The notes under the pieces were generated by a model. The model was not told the origin of the DNA. It made no database searches and worked only from the letters and a program-made list of their open reading frames with translations. A stretch of DNA of 28,318 nucleotides, from positions 1-28,318 of the IMG/VR virus record IMGVR_UViG_3300032046_000167; one strand, given 5' to 3'. The number at the start of each line of letters is the position of its first letter. Position 1 is the first letter of the stretch. Source of the stretch: a virus. Below, one piece after another: positions 23,740 through 28,318 of this stretch. A program made the position numbers and the translations under genes.

Positions 23740-24137
23740 AATCAATAGAGTTTTTTGTTAAAGGCAAACCAGAACCATTTGCGAGGCCAAGTCCCGGTAA
23801 GTATGGCGGGTTTTATAATCCCGCAAAATACGACGGCTGGAAAAACTTTGTTGCACTGGTAACAAAACAGCAACGTGCATTACTGGGCATAGAATTTGCA
23901 ATCAAAGCCCCTTATAAACTCACCTGCACTTTTTTTCTGGAAAAACCAATCAAGCCAAAATATCTATGGCCGTCAAGTTGCGACTTGGACAATTTATTAA
24001 AACCGATTTTTGACGGACTGAAACAGGGCGGCGCAATCATTGAAGACAGGCATATAATTCATTTTGAGTGCAAAAAAATTTTTCGCAGCGGCCAACCCGA
24101 AGGTGTCTTGATAAATCTAACGAAAGCATTTTTGTAA
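23736..24137 (+). CDS. rusA: RusA-like Holliday junction resolvase
   Basis: 133 residues, GTG start overlapping the upstream stop. 'IEFFVKGKPEPFARPSPG' is the RusA N-terminal pattern (G-x-P-x-P-x2-R-P). 'SCDLDNLLKPIFDGL' holds the acidic site (D83, D85) and K89, and 'IIEDRHI' stands where RusA usually has DD. The enzyme cuts branched DNA from replication and recombination so that it can be packaged. It is the last gene before a strong terminator, so it would be expressed late with the virion genes, away from the recombination genes. Confidence 0.88.
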   Translation: MKSIEFFVKGKPEPFARPSPGKYGGFYNPAKYDGWKNFVALVTKQQRALLGIEFAIKAPYKLTCTFFLEKPIKPKYLWPSSCDLDNLLKPIFDGLKQGGAIIEDRHIIHFECKKIFRSGQPEGVLINLTKAFL

Positions 24138-24164
24138 TTTTCCCCCAGCGTTCCCCAGCGCATT

Positions 24165-24198
24165 AAAGTCCCTGATCTCCAGTTCAGGGACTTTTTTT
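24165..24198 (+). terminator. Strong intrinsic terminator ending the late operon
   Basis: AAAGTCCCTGA (24165-24175) and TCAGGGACTTT (24184-24194) form a perfect 11-bp stem with an eight-base loop, and the T-run reaches seven bases. It ends the transcript that began at terS, 27 bases after the rusA stop. Confidence 0.93.
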
Positions 24199-24224
24199 GA
24201 AAATCCCCTAAAAAACTGCCCCTA

Positions 24225-24265
24225 AAAGCCCCGCCATGCGATTTTTATGGATGGGTTGGGGCTTT
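24225..24265. repeat. Inverted repeat with inner stem in intergenic region
   Basis: AAAGCCCC (24225-24232) pairs with GGGGCTTT (24258-24265), with an inner CCAT/ATGG (24234-24237, 24247-24250). It lies between the late terminator and the next promoter. A T-run follows only weakly (CTTTGATA), so it could be a minus-strand terminator, a spacer structure or a protein site. No gene is seen here. Confidence 0.4.
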
Positions 24266-24346
24266 GATACCTGCGCAAATTTTATCTTTTCCGAGGAACG
24301 ACAAAACTGCGACAAACTCAAAAAAAGCGGGAAATAGCCATTTTTT

Positions 24347-24376
24347 AGCCTTCCCCCGACGATAAAGAGGGGGGCT
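24347..24376. repeat. Imperfect hairpin upstream of the early promoter
   Basis: AGCCTTCC (24347-24354) can pair with GGGGGGCT (24369-24376) using two G-U pairs, and AATTTT follows. It may be a weak terminator protecting the promoter at 24408 from read-through. The stretch 24266-24346 between the two hairpins shows nothing recognisable. Confidence 0.3.
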
Positions 24377-24407
24377 AATTTTCAGGCCATTTTTACAAAA
24401 ATAGCAC

Positions 24408-24436
24408 TTGACAAAAACCATAGCTTCTGCTATACT
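24408..24436 (+). promoter_or_regulatory. Near-consensus sigma70 promoter for the accessory/recombination block
   Basis: TTGACA (24408-24413), 17-base spacer, TATACT (24431-24436): five of six at -10 and perfect at -35. The expected start point is about 24443, the A of an ATG. It would transcribe the Cys-rich protein and the first AEG-repeat gene. Confidence 0.8.
24420..24433. promoter_or_regulatory. Operator-like dyad inside the promoter
   Basis: ATAGC (24420-24424), four bases, GCTAT (24429-24433) is a perfect inverted repeat lying in the spacer and overlapping the -10 box. A dimeric repressor bound here would block polymerase. No second copy was found near the other two promoters. Confidence 0.4.
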
Positions 24437-24442
24437 TCCTTT

Positions 24443-24562
24443 ATGAGTGCGCAAAAACCAAATCAAAAAAATTCAGGGGCGGCGCGGGCGGCCTATCTCG
24501 GCGCACTCATACCGTGCCGCTCCTTCCCCTATATAAGGGGAAATAATAAAAGGAGGAAAAAA
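24443..24562 (+). promoter_or_regulatory. Structured 120-base leader with a possible leaderless start
   Basis: ATGAGTGCGC at the expected 5' end of the RNA (24443-24452) is perfectly complementary to GCGCACTCAT (24500-24509), so the transcript would begin in a 10-bp stem enclosing a GC-rich 47-base loop. A second small hairpin, TTCCCC...GGGGAA (about 24525-24543), follows. The ATG at the 5' end opens 40 codons in frame with the gene at 24563, which would give a 104-residue form. Either a regulatory leader or an N-terminal extension made by leaderless initiation is possible. Confidence 0.5.
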
Positions 24563-24757
24563 ATGAGTGAGAAAAAAAAGAAATGCAAAAACTGTGTCAG
24601 TTACAGGAGGACCTCTGATACCGACGGAGGCTACTGCAGGGCATACGACGAGGATGTCAACGAGTCCTCTTGTAAGTCCTGCTGGTCTCCATATGCATAT
24701 AAGACCAGCAAGGGAGACGGCGAGAATACGAAAAAAACAGGAGGAAAAATAAAATGA
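24563..24757 (+). CDS. Small five-Cys protein, probable zinc-binding
   Basis: 64 residues from ATG 24563, with AGGAGG at ideal spacing. C8-x2-C11, C25 and C37-x2-C40 form a CxxC...C...CxxC pattern with aromatic residues between, typical of small zinc or iron-sulfur modules. N- and C-termini are Lys-rich. An upstream in-frame ATG at 24443 would add 40 residues. It is the first gene of its transcript and ends ATGA on the repeat gene. Not recognised as a named family. Confidence 0.65.
   Translation: MSEKKKKCKNCVSYRRTSDTDGGYCRAYDEDVNESSCKSCWSPYAYKTSKGDGENTKKTGGKIK
24739..24757 (+). repeat. 19-bp ribosome-site direct repeat, copy 1
   Basis: AGGAGGAAAAATAAAATGA covers the ribosome site and start codon of the first AEG-repeat gene. 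Identical copies stand at 25172 and 28085. Confidence 0.85.
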
Positions 24758-25185
24758 CAACGAAACCATTAAGTCTGCTGTTTATCTGGAAGATGTATCT
24801 AAGGCTCCATGCCGAGGGCAACAAGCTCTGTGCCGAGAGTGGCAAGCTCTGCGCCGAGGGCAACAAGCTCTACGCCGAGGGTGGCAAGCTCTACGCCGAG
24901 GGCAACAGGCTCTACGCCGAGGGCAACAAGCTCTACGCCGAGGGTGGCAAGCTCTACGCCGAGGGCAACAGGCTCTACGCCGAGGGCGACAAGCTCCATG
25001 CCGAGGGCAACAGGCTCCGTGCCGAGAGTGGCAAACTCTACGCCGAGGGCAACAGGCTCCGTGCCGAGGGTCAAATCCTGTGGGCAAACGCTATCATTGA
25101 GGTTCATGGGAATATAAAGTTGGAGTGGAAAGCGTGGAATTATTGCGTGTTGGAGACGGGCGAGGAATTCAAGGAGGAAAAATAA
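24754..25185 (+). CDS. AEG heptapeptide-repeat protein, copy 1
   Basis: 143 residues. A 17-residue N-terminus (MTTKPLSLLFIWKMYLR) is followed by twelve complete 7-residue units, consensus L-Y-A-E-G-N-K, and a thirteenth that runs into a unique C-terminal 35 residues containing several Trp. Leu and Ala recur at fixed heptad places, so a helical or solenoid stack is plausible, though Gly in every unit argues against a simple coiled coil. Position 2 varies (Tyr, His, Cys, Arg); 6 and 7 vary among N/G/D and K/R. DNA of the units is GC-rich (13 of 21 in the consensus). I recall similar AEG-repeat proteins in phages, without a known function. A second copy begins at 28100. Confidence 0.75.
   Translation: MTTKPLSLLFIWKMYLRLHAEGNKLCAESGKLCAEGNKLYAEGGKLYAEGNRLYAEGNKLYAEGGKLYAEGNRLYAEGDKLHAEGNRLRAESGKLYAEGNRLRAEGQILWANAIIEVHGNIKLEWKAWNYCVLETGEEFKEEK
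24805..25077 (+). repeat. Tandem 21-bp repeat array, 13 units
   Basis: Units of the form CTCTACGCCGAGGGCAACAAG, in frame with the coding sequence, twelve complete and one diverging at its end. Differences cluster at codons 2, 5, 6 and 7; synonymous drift is nearly absent, so the array expanded recently or is kept uniform by recombination. Confidence 0.95.
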
Positions 25186-25190
25186 AATGA
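25172..25190 (+). repeat. 19-bp ribosome-site direct repeat, copy 2
   Basis: Same 19 bases as at 24739, here serving the next gene (25187). Copies 1 and 2 bracket the AEG-repeat gene exactly. Confidence 0.85.
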
Positions 25191-25396
25191 AACTAACAAA
25201 AAAGTTCATTAAAAAAGTGAAGGCCCATGACGCTTGGGCCTGGCACGATGCCGAGTGGCATCGGTTTGAGAATTTCCCCGAAGTTGAGGCTGTCCAGGTA
25301 GCTCTAACTTGTTCGGAATGGGGAGATAATTTTTGCGATATAAAAAAATTTGCGGAAGAATATCTAGCCGCACACAAAGAGCAAGTAAACGCCTAG
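25187..25396 (+). CDS. Small acidic/aromatic hypothetical protein
   Basis: 69 residues, not recognised. AAGGAGG precedes the ATG. Basic N-terminus (KLTKKFIKKVKAHDAW), then Trp/His-rich centre (WAWHDAEWHRFENFP), then 'VQVALTCSEWGDNFCDIKKFAEEYLAAHKEQ' helix. No membrane segment. It follows the AEG gene by one base, and a GC hairpin follows it, so it probably ends this transcript. Confidence 0.6.
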   Translation: MKLTKKFIKKVKAHDAWAWHDAEWHRFENFPEVEAVQVALTCSEWGDNFCDIKKFAEEYLAAHKEQVNA

Positions 25397-25408
25397 CCTT
25401 GAGCCTGT

Positions 25409-25458
25409 CCCTCCCCCAAAGGCTGGGGAGGGGCGGGCATGAGGGCTTGTGCTTTTTT
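25409..25458 (+). terminator. GC-rich hairpin, probable terminator
   Basis: CCCTCCCC (25409-25416) and GGGGAGGG (25425-25432) form a perfect eight-bp stem with an eight-base loop. The nearest T-run (TTTTTT, 25453-25458) is 20 bases on, so intrinsic termination would be inefficient or use another fold. It separates the gene at 25187 from the promoter at 25496. Confidence 0.5.
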
Positions 25459-25495
25459 GGTTTGGCTGTAAATTATTACGGACATAAACAAACAC

Positions 25496-25525
25496 TTGAC
25501 AAAATTAAAACAAAAAATATATAAT
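25496..25525 (+). promoter_or_regulatory. Consensus promoter of the recombination operon
   Basis: TTGACA (25496-25501), 18-base spacer, TATAAT (25520-25525): both boxes match consensus perfectly. Expected start is about 25532, so the RNA would begin with the ribosome site GGAGGTGG and have a leader of about 11 bases. It lies in the gap between hairpin and HTH gene. Confidence 0.85.
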
Positions 25526-25542
25526 CGCTACGGAGGTGGATT

Positions 25543-25710
25543 ATGTATTTGACCATGAAGGAAGTAGCAGAAAAAATCGGGTGCAGTTGGCAGGTTATTC
25601 AATATCATGTTAAACAGAAAAATATACCAAGCATGAAAATGAATAACGGCAGGGTCTTTATCAAAGAAAAATTGTTGTCTGCCATAAGGGAAATAATAAA
25701 AGAAAAGTAA
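25543..25710 (+). CDS. Small helix-turn-helix DNA-binding protein
   Basis: 55 residues. 'YLTMKEVAEKIGCSWQVIQYHVKQKNIPSMKMNNGRVFIKEKLL' is a MerR/excisionase-type (HTH_17) winged helix: the recognition helix follows the turn GCS and the wing holds the R-x-F-I strand. It could regulate the operon it heads or act as an excisionase. GGAGGTGG lies just before ATG 25543 and the promoter is immediately upstream. A ribosome site (AAGGAGG) for the next gene follows the stop. Confidence 0.75.
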   Translation: MYLTMKEVAEKIGCSWQVIQYHVKQKNIPSMKMNNGRVFIKEKLLSAIREIIKEK

Positions 25711-25722
25711 GGAGGAAATAAA

Positions 25723-26595
25723 ATGGAAACAAAACTGGAGAAAGCAAAAGATAAAAAAGATATTGCGGTTCCGGGCATTACCAGAGACCAGTTGGAACTT
25801 TGGAAAAGAATGTATTGCCCGGATGCGACCGACGACGAGATGAAAGTGTTTGCTCATGTGGCAAAAAAGACGGGGCTTGACCCGACAGTGAGGCAGCTCT
25901 ATTTTGTTAAACGCCAAACCAAACGCGGGCCAGTGGCCACAATCCAAACGGGGATTGACGGCCTACGGGTTGTTGCCCATCGCTCAGGAGAGTATTGCGG
26001 ATCAGACGAGCCTATATTTGATATAGGCGAGGATGGGAAACCTAAAAAGGCCACTGTAACCGTGTGGCGGATGGTGGACAAGATAAGATGCCCTTTTGTG
26101 GCTTCTGCAAGATGGGGAGAGTATTTTCCCGGGCAAACTGAAAATCAGTTTATGTGGAATAAAATGCCTTTTGGTCAGTTGGGGAAGTGTGCCGAGGCAC
26201 TGGCACTGAGAAAAGGCTTCCCATTAGAATGCGCGGGAGTTTATATTCAGGAAGAAATGGCACAGGCAGAAAATGGTGACACAATTGCAATGCCAAAATC
26301 TATAACCACATCTTCTGAAATTCCAAAAACAGAAATAAAAGAAGCCAAAAAAGAATCCGACTTTCACATCACGAAAGTCAAGGCGGTTAAGCGGGTACAA
26401 AAAGATAAAAAAGAAATATATAGAATTATTACCGAGATGGGAGATTGTTGGACTGATAATCTTAAGATAGCAACCATCGCAAATGGGGCGCAGAGAGATG
26501 GGGAATTGATAAGATTATCAGTTGTAGCCGAGAAAAATGGAGTCATTAAAATACTGTCACTGGAGGCAGTAAAAAATGAACCGGGAAAATCTTAA
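25723..26595 (+). CDS. bet: Bet/RecT-family single-strand annealing protein with C-terminal extension
   Basis: 290 residues. The core (about 20-180) matches the Bet pattern: 'GLDPTVRQLYFVKRQTKRGPVATIQTGIDGLRVVAHRSGEYCGSDEP' and 'MWNKMPFGQLGKCAEALALRKGFP'. Such proteins anneal complementary single strands in phage recombination, together with an exonuclease and SSB. After a linker, residues 212-290 form a separate beta-rich segment ('DFHITKVKAVKRVQKDKKEIYRIITEMGD...LIRLSVVAEKNGVIKILSLEAV') that looks like an OB-fold domain. AAGGAGG precedes the ATG. The exonuclease gene overlaps the 3' end. Confidence 0.88.
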   Translation: METKLEKAKDKKDIAVPGITRDQLELWKRMYCPDATDDEMKVFAHVAKKTGLDPTVRQLYFVKRQTKRGPVATIQTGIDGLRVVAHRSGEYCGSDEPIFDIGEDGKPKKATVTVWRMVDKIRCPFVASARWGEYFPGQTENQFMWNKMPFGQLGKCAEALALRKGFPLECAGVYIQEEMAQAENGDTIAMPKSITTSSEIPKTEIKEAKKESDFHITKVKAVKRVQKDKKEIYRIITEMGDCWTDNLKIATIANGAQRDGELIRLSVVAEKNGVIKILSLEAVKNEPGKS

Positions 26596-27187
26596 ATTCC
26601 TGCCAGAAACTCATCAATATTTTGTAGGCGATAAAGAACTACCTAGCGTAACTGCCATCCTAAGAGGGTGCGGCATAATTCCCAATAATCAATATTACAA
26701 CAATGATTTCTCAAGGAATGTAGGGCAGGTTGTTCATGTGGCTTGCGACCTGCTCAACAGGAAAAATCTTGATTGGTCTAGTTTGATTCCAGAGGTCGCT
26801 GGATATGTGAGAAGTTATGAAAGATGGACACATATTATAGGGTTTGAGATGATTGCTTCTGAGATGGCGATGTATTCTCAAGAATGGCGGTTTGCGGGGA
26901 AACTAGATGTAGTAGGATGGGTAAAGGGGAAACGATTATTGCTGGATTTAAAAACTGGTGTTGTTTTGCCGGGGACAGCAATACAAACGGCAGGATATGA
27001 AATCTTGTGGCAAGAAAATCAAAAAGTCTCTATACAGGAAAGGGGCTCATTGAAATTATTTCCTGATGGAAGCTTGCCAAAACTGACAATATTTCCAAAT
27101 CCTGACGACATAGAAATATTTAAGGCGTGCAGAAAAATCTATAACTGGAGGTATCAAGATGACTCAGATAGTGATAGAAAAACCTGA
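26576..27187 (+). CDS. PD-(D/E)XK exonuclease (Cas4/RecB-like)
   Basis: 203 residues. 'WRFAGKLDVVGWVKGKRLLLDLKTG' gives the nuclease site: D111, then D124-x-K126, with T127-G128 and downstream Q137/Y141 (Q-x2-G-Y). This is the fold of RecB/Cas4 and phage exonucleases. Next to Bet it would resect ends to make the strands that Bet anneals. N-terminal 'LPSVTAILRGCG' with 'VGQVVHVACDLL' resembles the helical start of such nucleases. The start overlaps bet by 20 bases, with GGAGG ahead; the coupled neighbour overlaps its 3' end by 29. Confidence 0.85.
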   Translation: MNRENLKFLPETHQYFVGDKELPSVTAILRGCGIIPNNQYYNNDFSRNVGQVVHVACDLLNRKNLDWSSLIPEVAGYVRSYERWTHIIGFEMIASEMAMYSQEWRFAGKLDVVGWVKGKRLLLDLKTGVVLPGTAIQTAGYEILWQENQKVSIQERGSLKLFPDGSLPKLTIFPNPDDIEIFKACRKIYNWRYQDDSDSDRKT

Positions 27188-27902
27188 TACGACGGAAATG
27201 CAGACGGCGGCCAGTAGTATTACGGGATTGGCTAATGCATTGACTGTAAAAGATGATGGCGAACTGATAATCGCTGTAAATCTTACAAAGGAAATTAAAA
27301 ACAGAATTGATATGGTGCAGAATAAATTTAAGGAACCAGTCAAATTGGCTTATGACGCCCATAAATCAATCGTGGCCTTACGAGATTCTGTGCTTACTCC
27401 ACTGAAAAATGCCGAGATTTGCATCAAAGCAAAGATGGGAATATATCAGATGGAACAAGAACAAATCAGGCAGGAATCCGAAAGAAAAGCACAGGAGGAA
27501 AAGGAAAGGGCAGAAGCAGAGGCAAGACGTAAGCACAACGAGGAACTGGCTAAAGCGCAGAAGGAAGCCGAAGAAAGGGCGCTTGCAGAGGCCGCCGAAG
27601 CTGAGGCCAAAGGGGATAAAGAACGTGCGGAGAAGATACTAACCGAACCACTAGAGACCGATTTCGTGCCGCCGCCAGCATCAGTTGAAACGCCGCCATC
27701 TATGCCTGAACCAGTCAAAATTAATGGGGCGAGTTTTGGAAAAGTGGTTAGATGGCGGATAACTCATGAGGATTCTGTGCCGAGATTTTTATGTAGTTCG
27801 GACTCCCAGAAAATCAATGCTTATACCCGCACGATGGGAATGAAAGCAAAAGTTGACGGCGTGAAATTTTGGGAAGAAATAAAACCACGAATAATAAAAT
27901 AA
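27159..27902 (+). CDS. Coiled-coil recombination-associated protein
   Basis: 247 residues. A helical N-terminus (about 20-95), a long Glu/Lys/Ala-rich coiled coil (about 97-160), a Pro-rich linker (170-186) and a C-terminal domain with 'KVVRWRITHEDSVPRF' and 'YTRTMGMKAKVDGVKFWEE'. Proteins with this layout, ending in a W-x-I..D..ipxx... and G-V-x-F/Y motif, are frequent beside Bet/RecT genes; their role is unknown. GGAGG precedes ATG 27159. The gene overlaps the exonuclease by 29 bases. Confidence 0.72.
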   Translation: MTQIVIEKPDTTEMQTAASSITGLANALTVKDDGELIIAVNLTKEIKNRIDMVQNKFKEPVKLAYDAHKSIVALRDSVLTPLKNAEICIKAKMGIYQMEQEQIRQESERKAQEEKERAEAEARRKHNEELAKAQKEAEERALAEAAEAEAKGDKERAEKILTEPLETDFVPPPASVETPPSMPEPVKINGASFGKVVRWRITHEDSVPRFLCSSDSQKINAYTRTMGMKAKVDGVKFWEEIKPRIIK

Positions 27903-27912
27903 AGGAGGGAAA

Positions 27913-28083
27913 ATGAAAAAGAAAAAAACGGCTTTAGACGTGGCAATCAGATGGATGGCATCTGACAATAACTGTCGGCTTTGTCTTATTCCCCTATCAA
28001 GTGAATTTTGTAATGGAAGAACAAAAGATTGCGAGAAATGGATAAGGAAATATCTAATAATGAAAGCAAGGGAGGTAAAATAA
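27913..28083 (+). CDS. Small four-Cys protein, possible zinc finger
   Basis: 56 residues beginning with five basic residues. C21-x2-C24 and C33-x6-C40 make a likely four-Cys site; Trp14 and Trp43 flank it. AAAGGAGGG is well placed before ATG 27913. It ends at 28083, two bases before the ribosome-site repeat of the second AEG gene. Like the Cys protein at 24563 it stands just before an AEG-repeat gene, although the two do not look alike in sequence. Confidence 0.65.
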   Translation: MKKKKTALDVAIRWMASDNNCRLCLIPLSSEFCNGRTKDCEKWIRKYLIMKAREVK

Positions 28084-28084
28084 A

Positions 28085-28103
28085 AGGAGGAAAAATAAAA
28101 TGA
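28085..28103 (+). repeat. 19-bp ribosome-site direct repeat, copy 3
   Basis: Same 19 bases as at 24739 and 25172, covering the ribosome site and start of the second AEG-repeat gene. Confidence 0.85.
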
Positions 28104-28318
28104 CAACGAAACCATTAAGTCTGCTGTTTATCTGGAAGATGTATCTAAGGCTCCATGCCGAGGGCAACAAGCTCTGCGCCGAGAGTGGCAAGCTCTACGC
28201 CGAGGGCAACAAGCTCTACGCCGAGGGTGGCAAGCTCTACGCCGAGGGCAACAGGCTCTACGCCGAGGGCGACAAGCTCCATGCCGAGGGCAACAGGCTC
28301 CGTGCCGAGAGTGGCAAA
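28100..28318 (+). CDS. AEG heptapeptide-repeat protein, copy 2 (3' partial)
   Basis: 73 codons are visible and the frame runs off the right edge after exactly eight units. The first 17 residues are identical to copy 1. Compared with copy 1, units 3-5 are missing and units 3-8 here equal units 6-11 there base for base; the only other change is a silent TGT/TGC in unit 2. It is therefore a very recent duplicate. The C-terminus lies outside the window, so whether it is a full gene is unknown. Confidence 0.72.
   Translation, partial: MTTKPLSLLFIWKMYLRLHAEGNKLCAESGKLYAEGNKLYAEGGKLYAEGNRLYAEGDKLHAEGNRLRAESGK
28151..28318 (+). repeat. Tandem 21-bp repeat array, copy 2 (8 units visible)
   Basis: Eight in-frame 21-bp units up to the window edge, sharing unit order with the first array except for the three-unit gap. 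Confidence 0.93.

Noticed and set aside
24245-24466. Minus-strand ORF of 73 codons in the intergenic region
   Set aside because: No ribosome site, no recognisable domain, and it runs across the promoter at 24408 and hairpins.
24805-25077. CRISPR array
   Set aside because: The 21-bp units are directly adjacent, have no unique spacers and keep the reading frame.
24805-25077. Diversity-generating retroelement target
   Set aside because: Variable codon positions exist, but there is no reverse transcriptase or template repeat in the window and changes are not A-specific.
24799-25377. Long minus-strand frames across the AEG array (up to 192 codons)
   Set aside because: A 21-bp repeat without stops opens several frames on both strands. 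The + frame with a ribosome site and unique ends is the gene; the others read as monotonous Pro/Arg/Cys or Ala/Leu/Gly strings.
1-28318. tRNA genes, integrase, attachment sites or insertion sequences
   Set aside because: Looked for cloverleaf and CCA-type ends, recombinase motifs (R..H..R..Y or serine type) and terminal inverted repeats with a transposase; none were recognised.

Overview
The window is about 28 kb of a tailed double-stranded DNA phage or prophage, most probably a siphovirus. An HK97-type head set, a long tape measure and a tail assembly chaperone with a frameshift stand in the usual order, and every gene I support reads on the + strand. Signal peptides on three proteins and a possible outer-membrane C-terminus suggest a Gram-negative (diderm) host. 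The fibre, which combines 'VGI..P...L.V.G' modules with GYE.G repeats, recalls proteins I associate with Elusimicrobiota/Omnitrophota genomes, but that host guess is weak. The DNA is AT-rich except for two tandem-repeat genes.

Layout. (1) 1-3318, replication: the end of a DnaB-like helicase, a CHC2 zinc-finger primase-like protein, a small Cys/His protein, a DUF669-type single-strand-binding protein with an SSB-like acidic tip, and a ParB-domain DNA methyltransferase. (2) 3319-3479, switch region: an 80-base tract without G (candidate Rho-dependent terminator), a perfect 14-bp palindrome and a promoter that places +1 on the terS start codon. (3) 3480-9883, packaging and head: TerS, TerL, portal fused to a MuF domain, prohead protease, capsid. 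(4) 9906-21480, connector and tail: two small proteins (one secreted), head-tail connector, gp10-like and DUF3168-like proteins, major tail protein with an Ig-like domain, terminator, tail chaperones G and GT, tape measure, Dit-like protein, baseplate hub with a lectin-like insert, and a fibre with a signal peptide. (5) 21484-24137, lysis and accessory: papain-like cysteine protease candidate, single-TM protein, M15 peptidase endolysin, secreted protein, two-TM holin candidate, RusA resolvase, strong terminator. (6) 24138-24562: 425 bases without a confident gene, holding hairpins, a near-consensus promoter with an operator-like dyad and a structured leader. (7) 24563-28318: small Cys-rich proteins, a recombination operon (HTH protein, Bet/RecT annealing protein, PD-(D/E)XK exonuclease, coiled-coil partner), flanked on both sides by copies of a gene made of 21-bp/7-residue 'LYAEGNK' repeats.

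How it works together: modules 1 and 7 would replicate and recombine the genome (helicase, SSB-like protein, annealing protein, exonuclease, RusA). The promoter at 3444 would start the late operon for packaging, virion and lysis, where most genes overlap by 1-4 bases and are probably translationally coupled. Terminators at 12855 and 24165 divide that operon. No integrase, tRNA, CRISPR array or clear lysogeny repressor was seen, so lifestyle is undecided.

Least explained: the duplicated AEG-repeat genes, which differ only by one silent base and a loss or gain of exactly three repeat units; the nearly absent 5' leaders at all three consensus promoters; and a terminator whose 3' arm can alternatively pair with the next gene's ribosome binding site.
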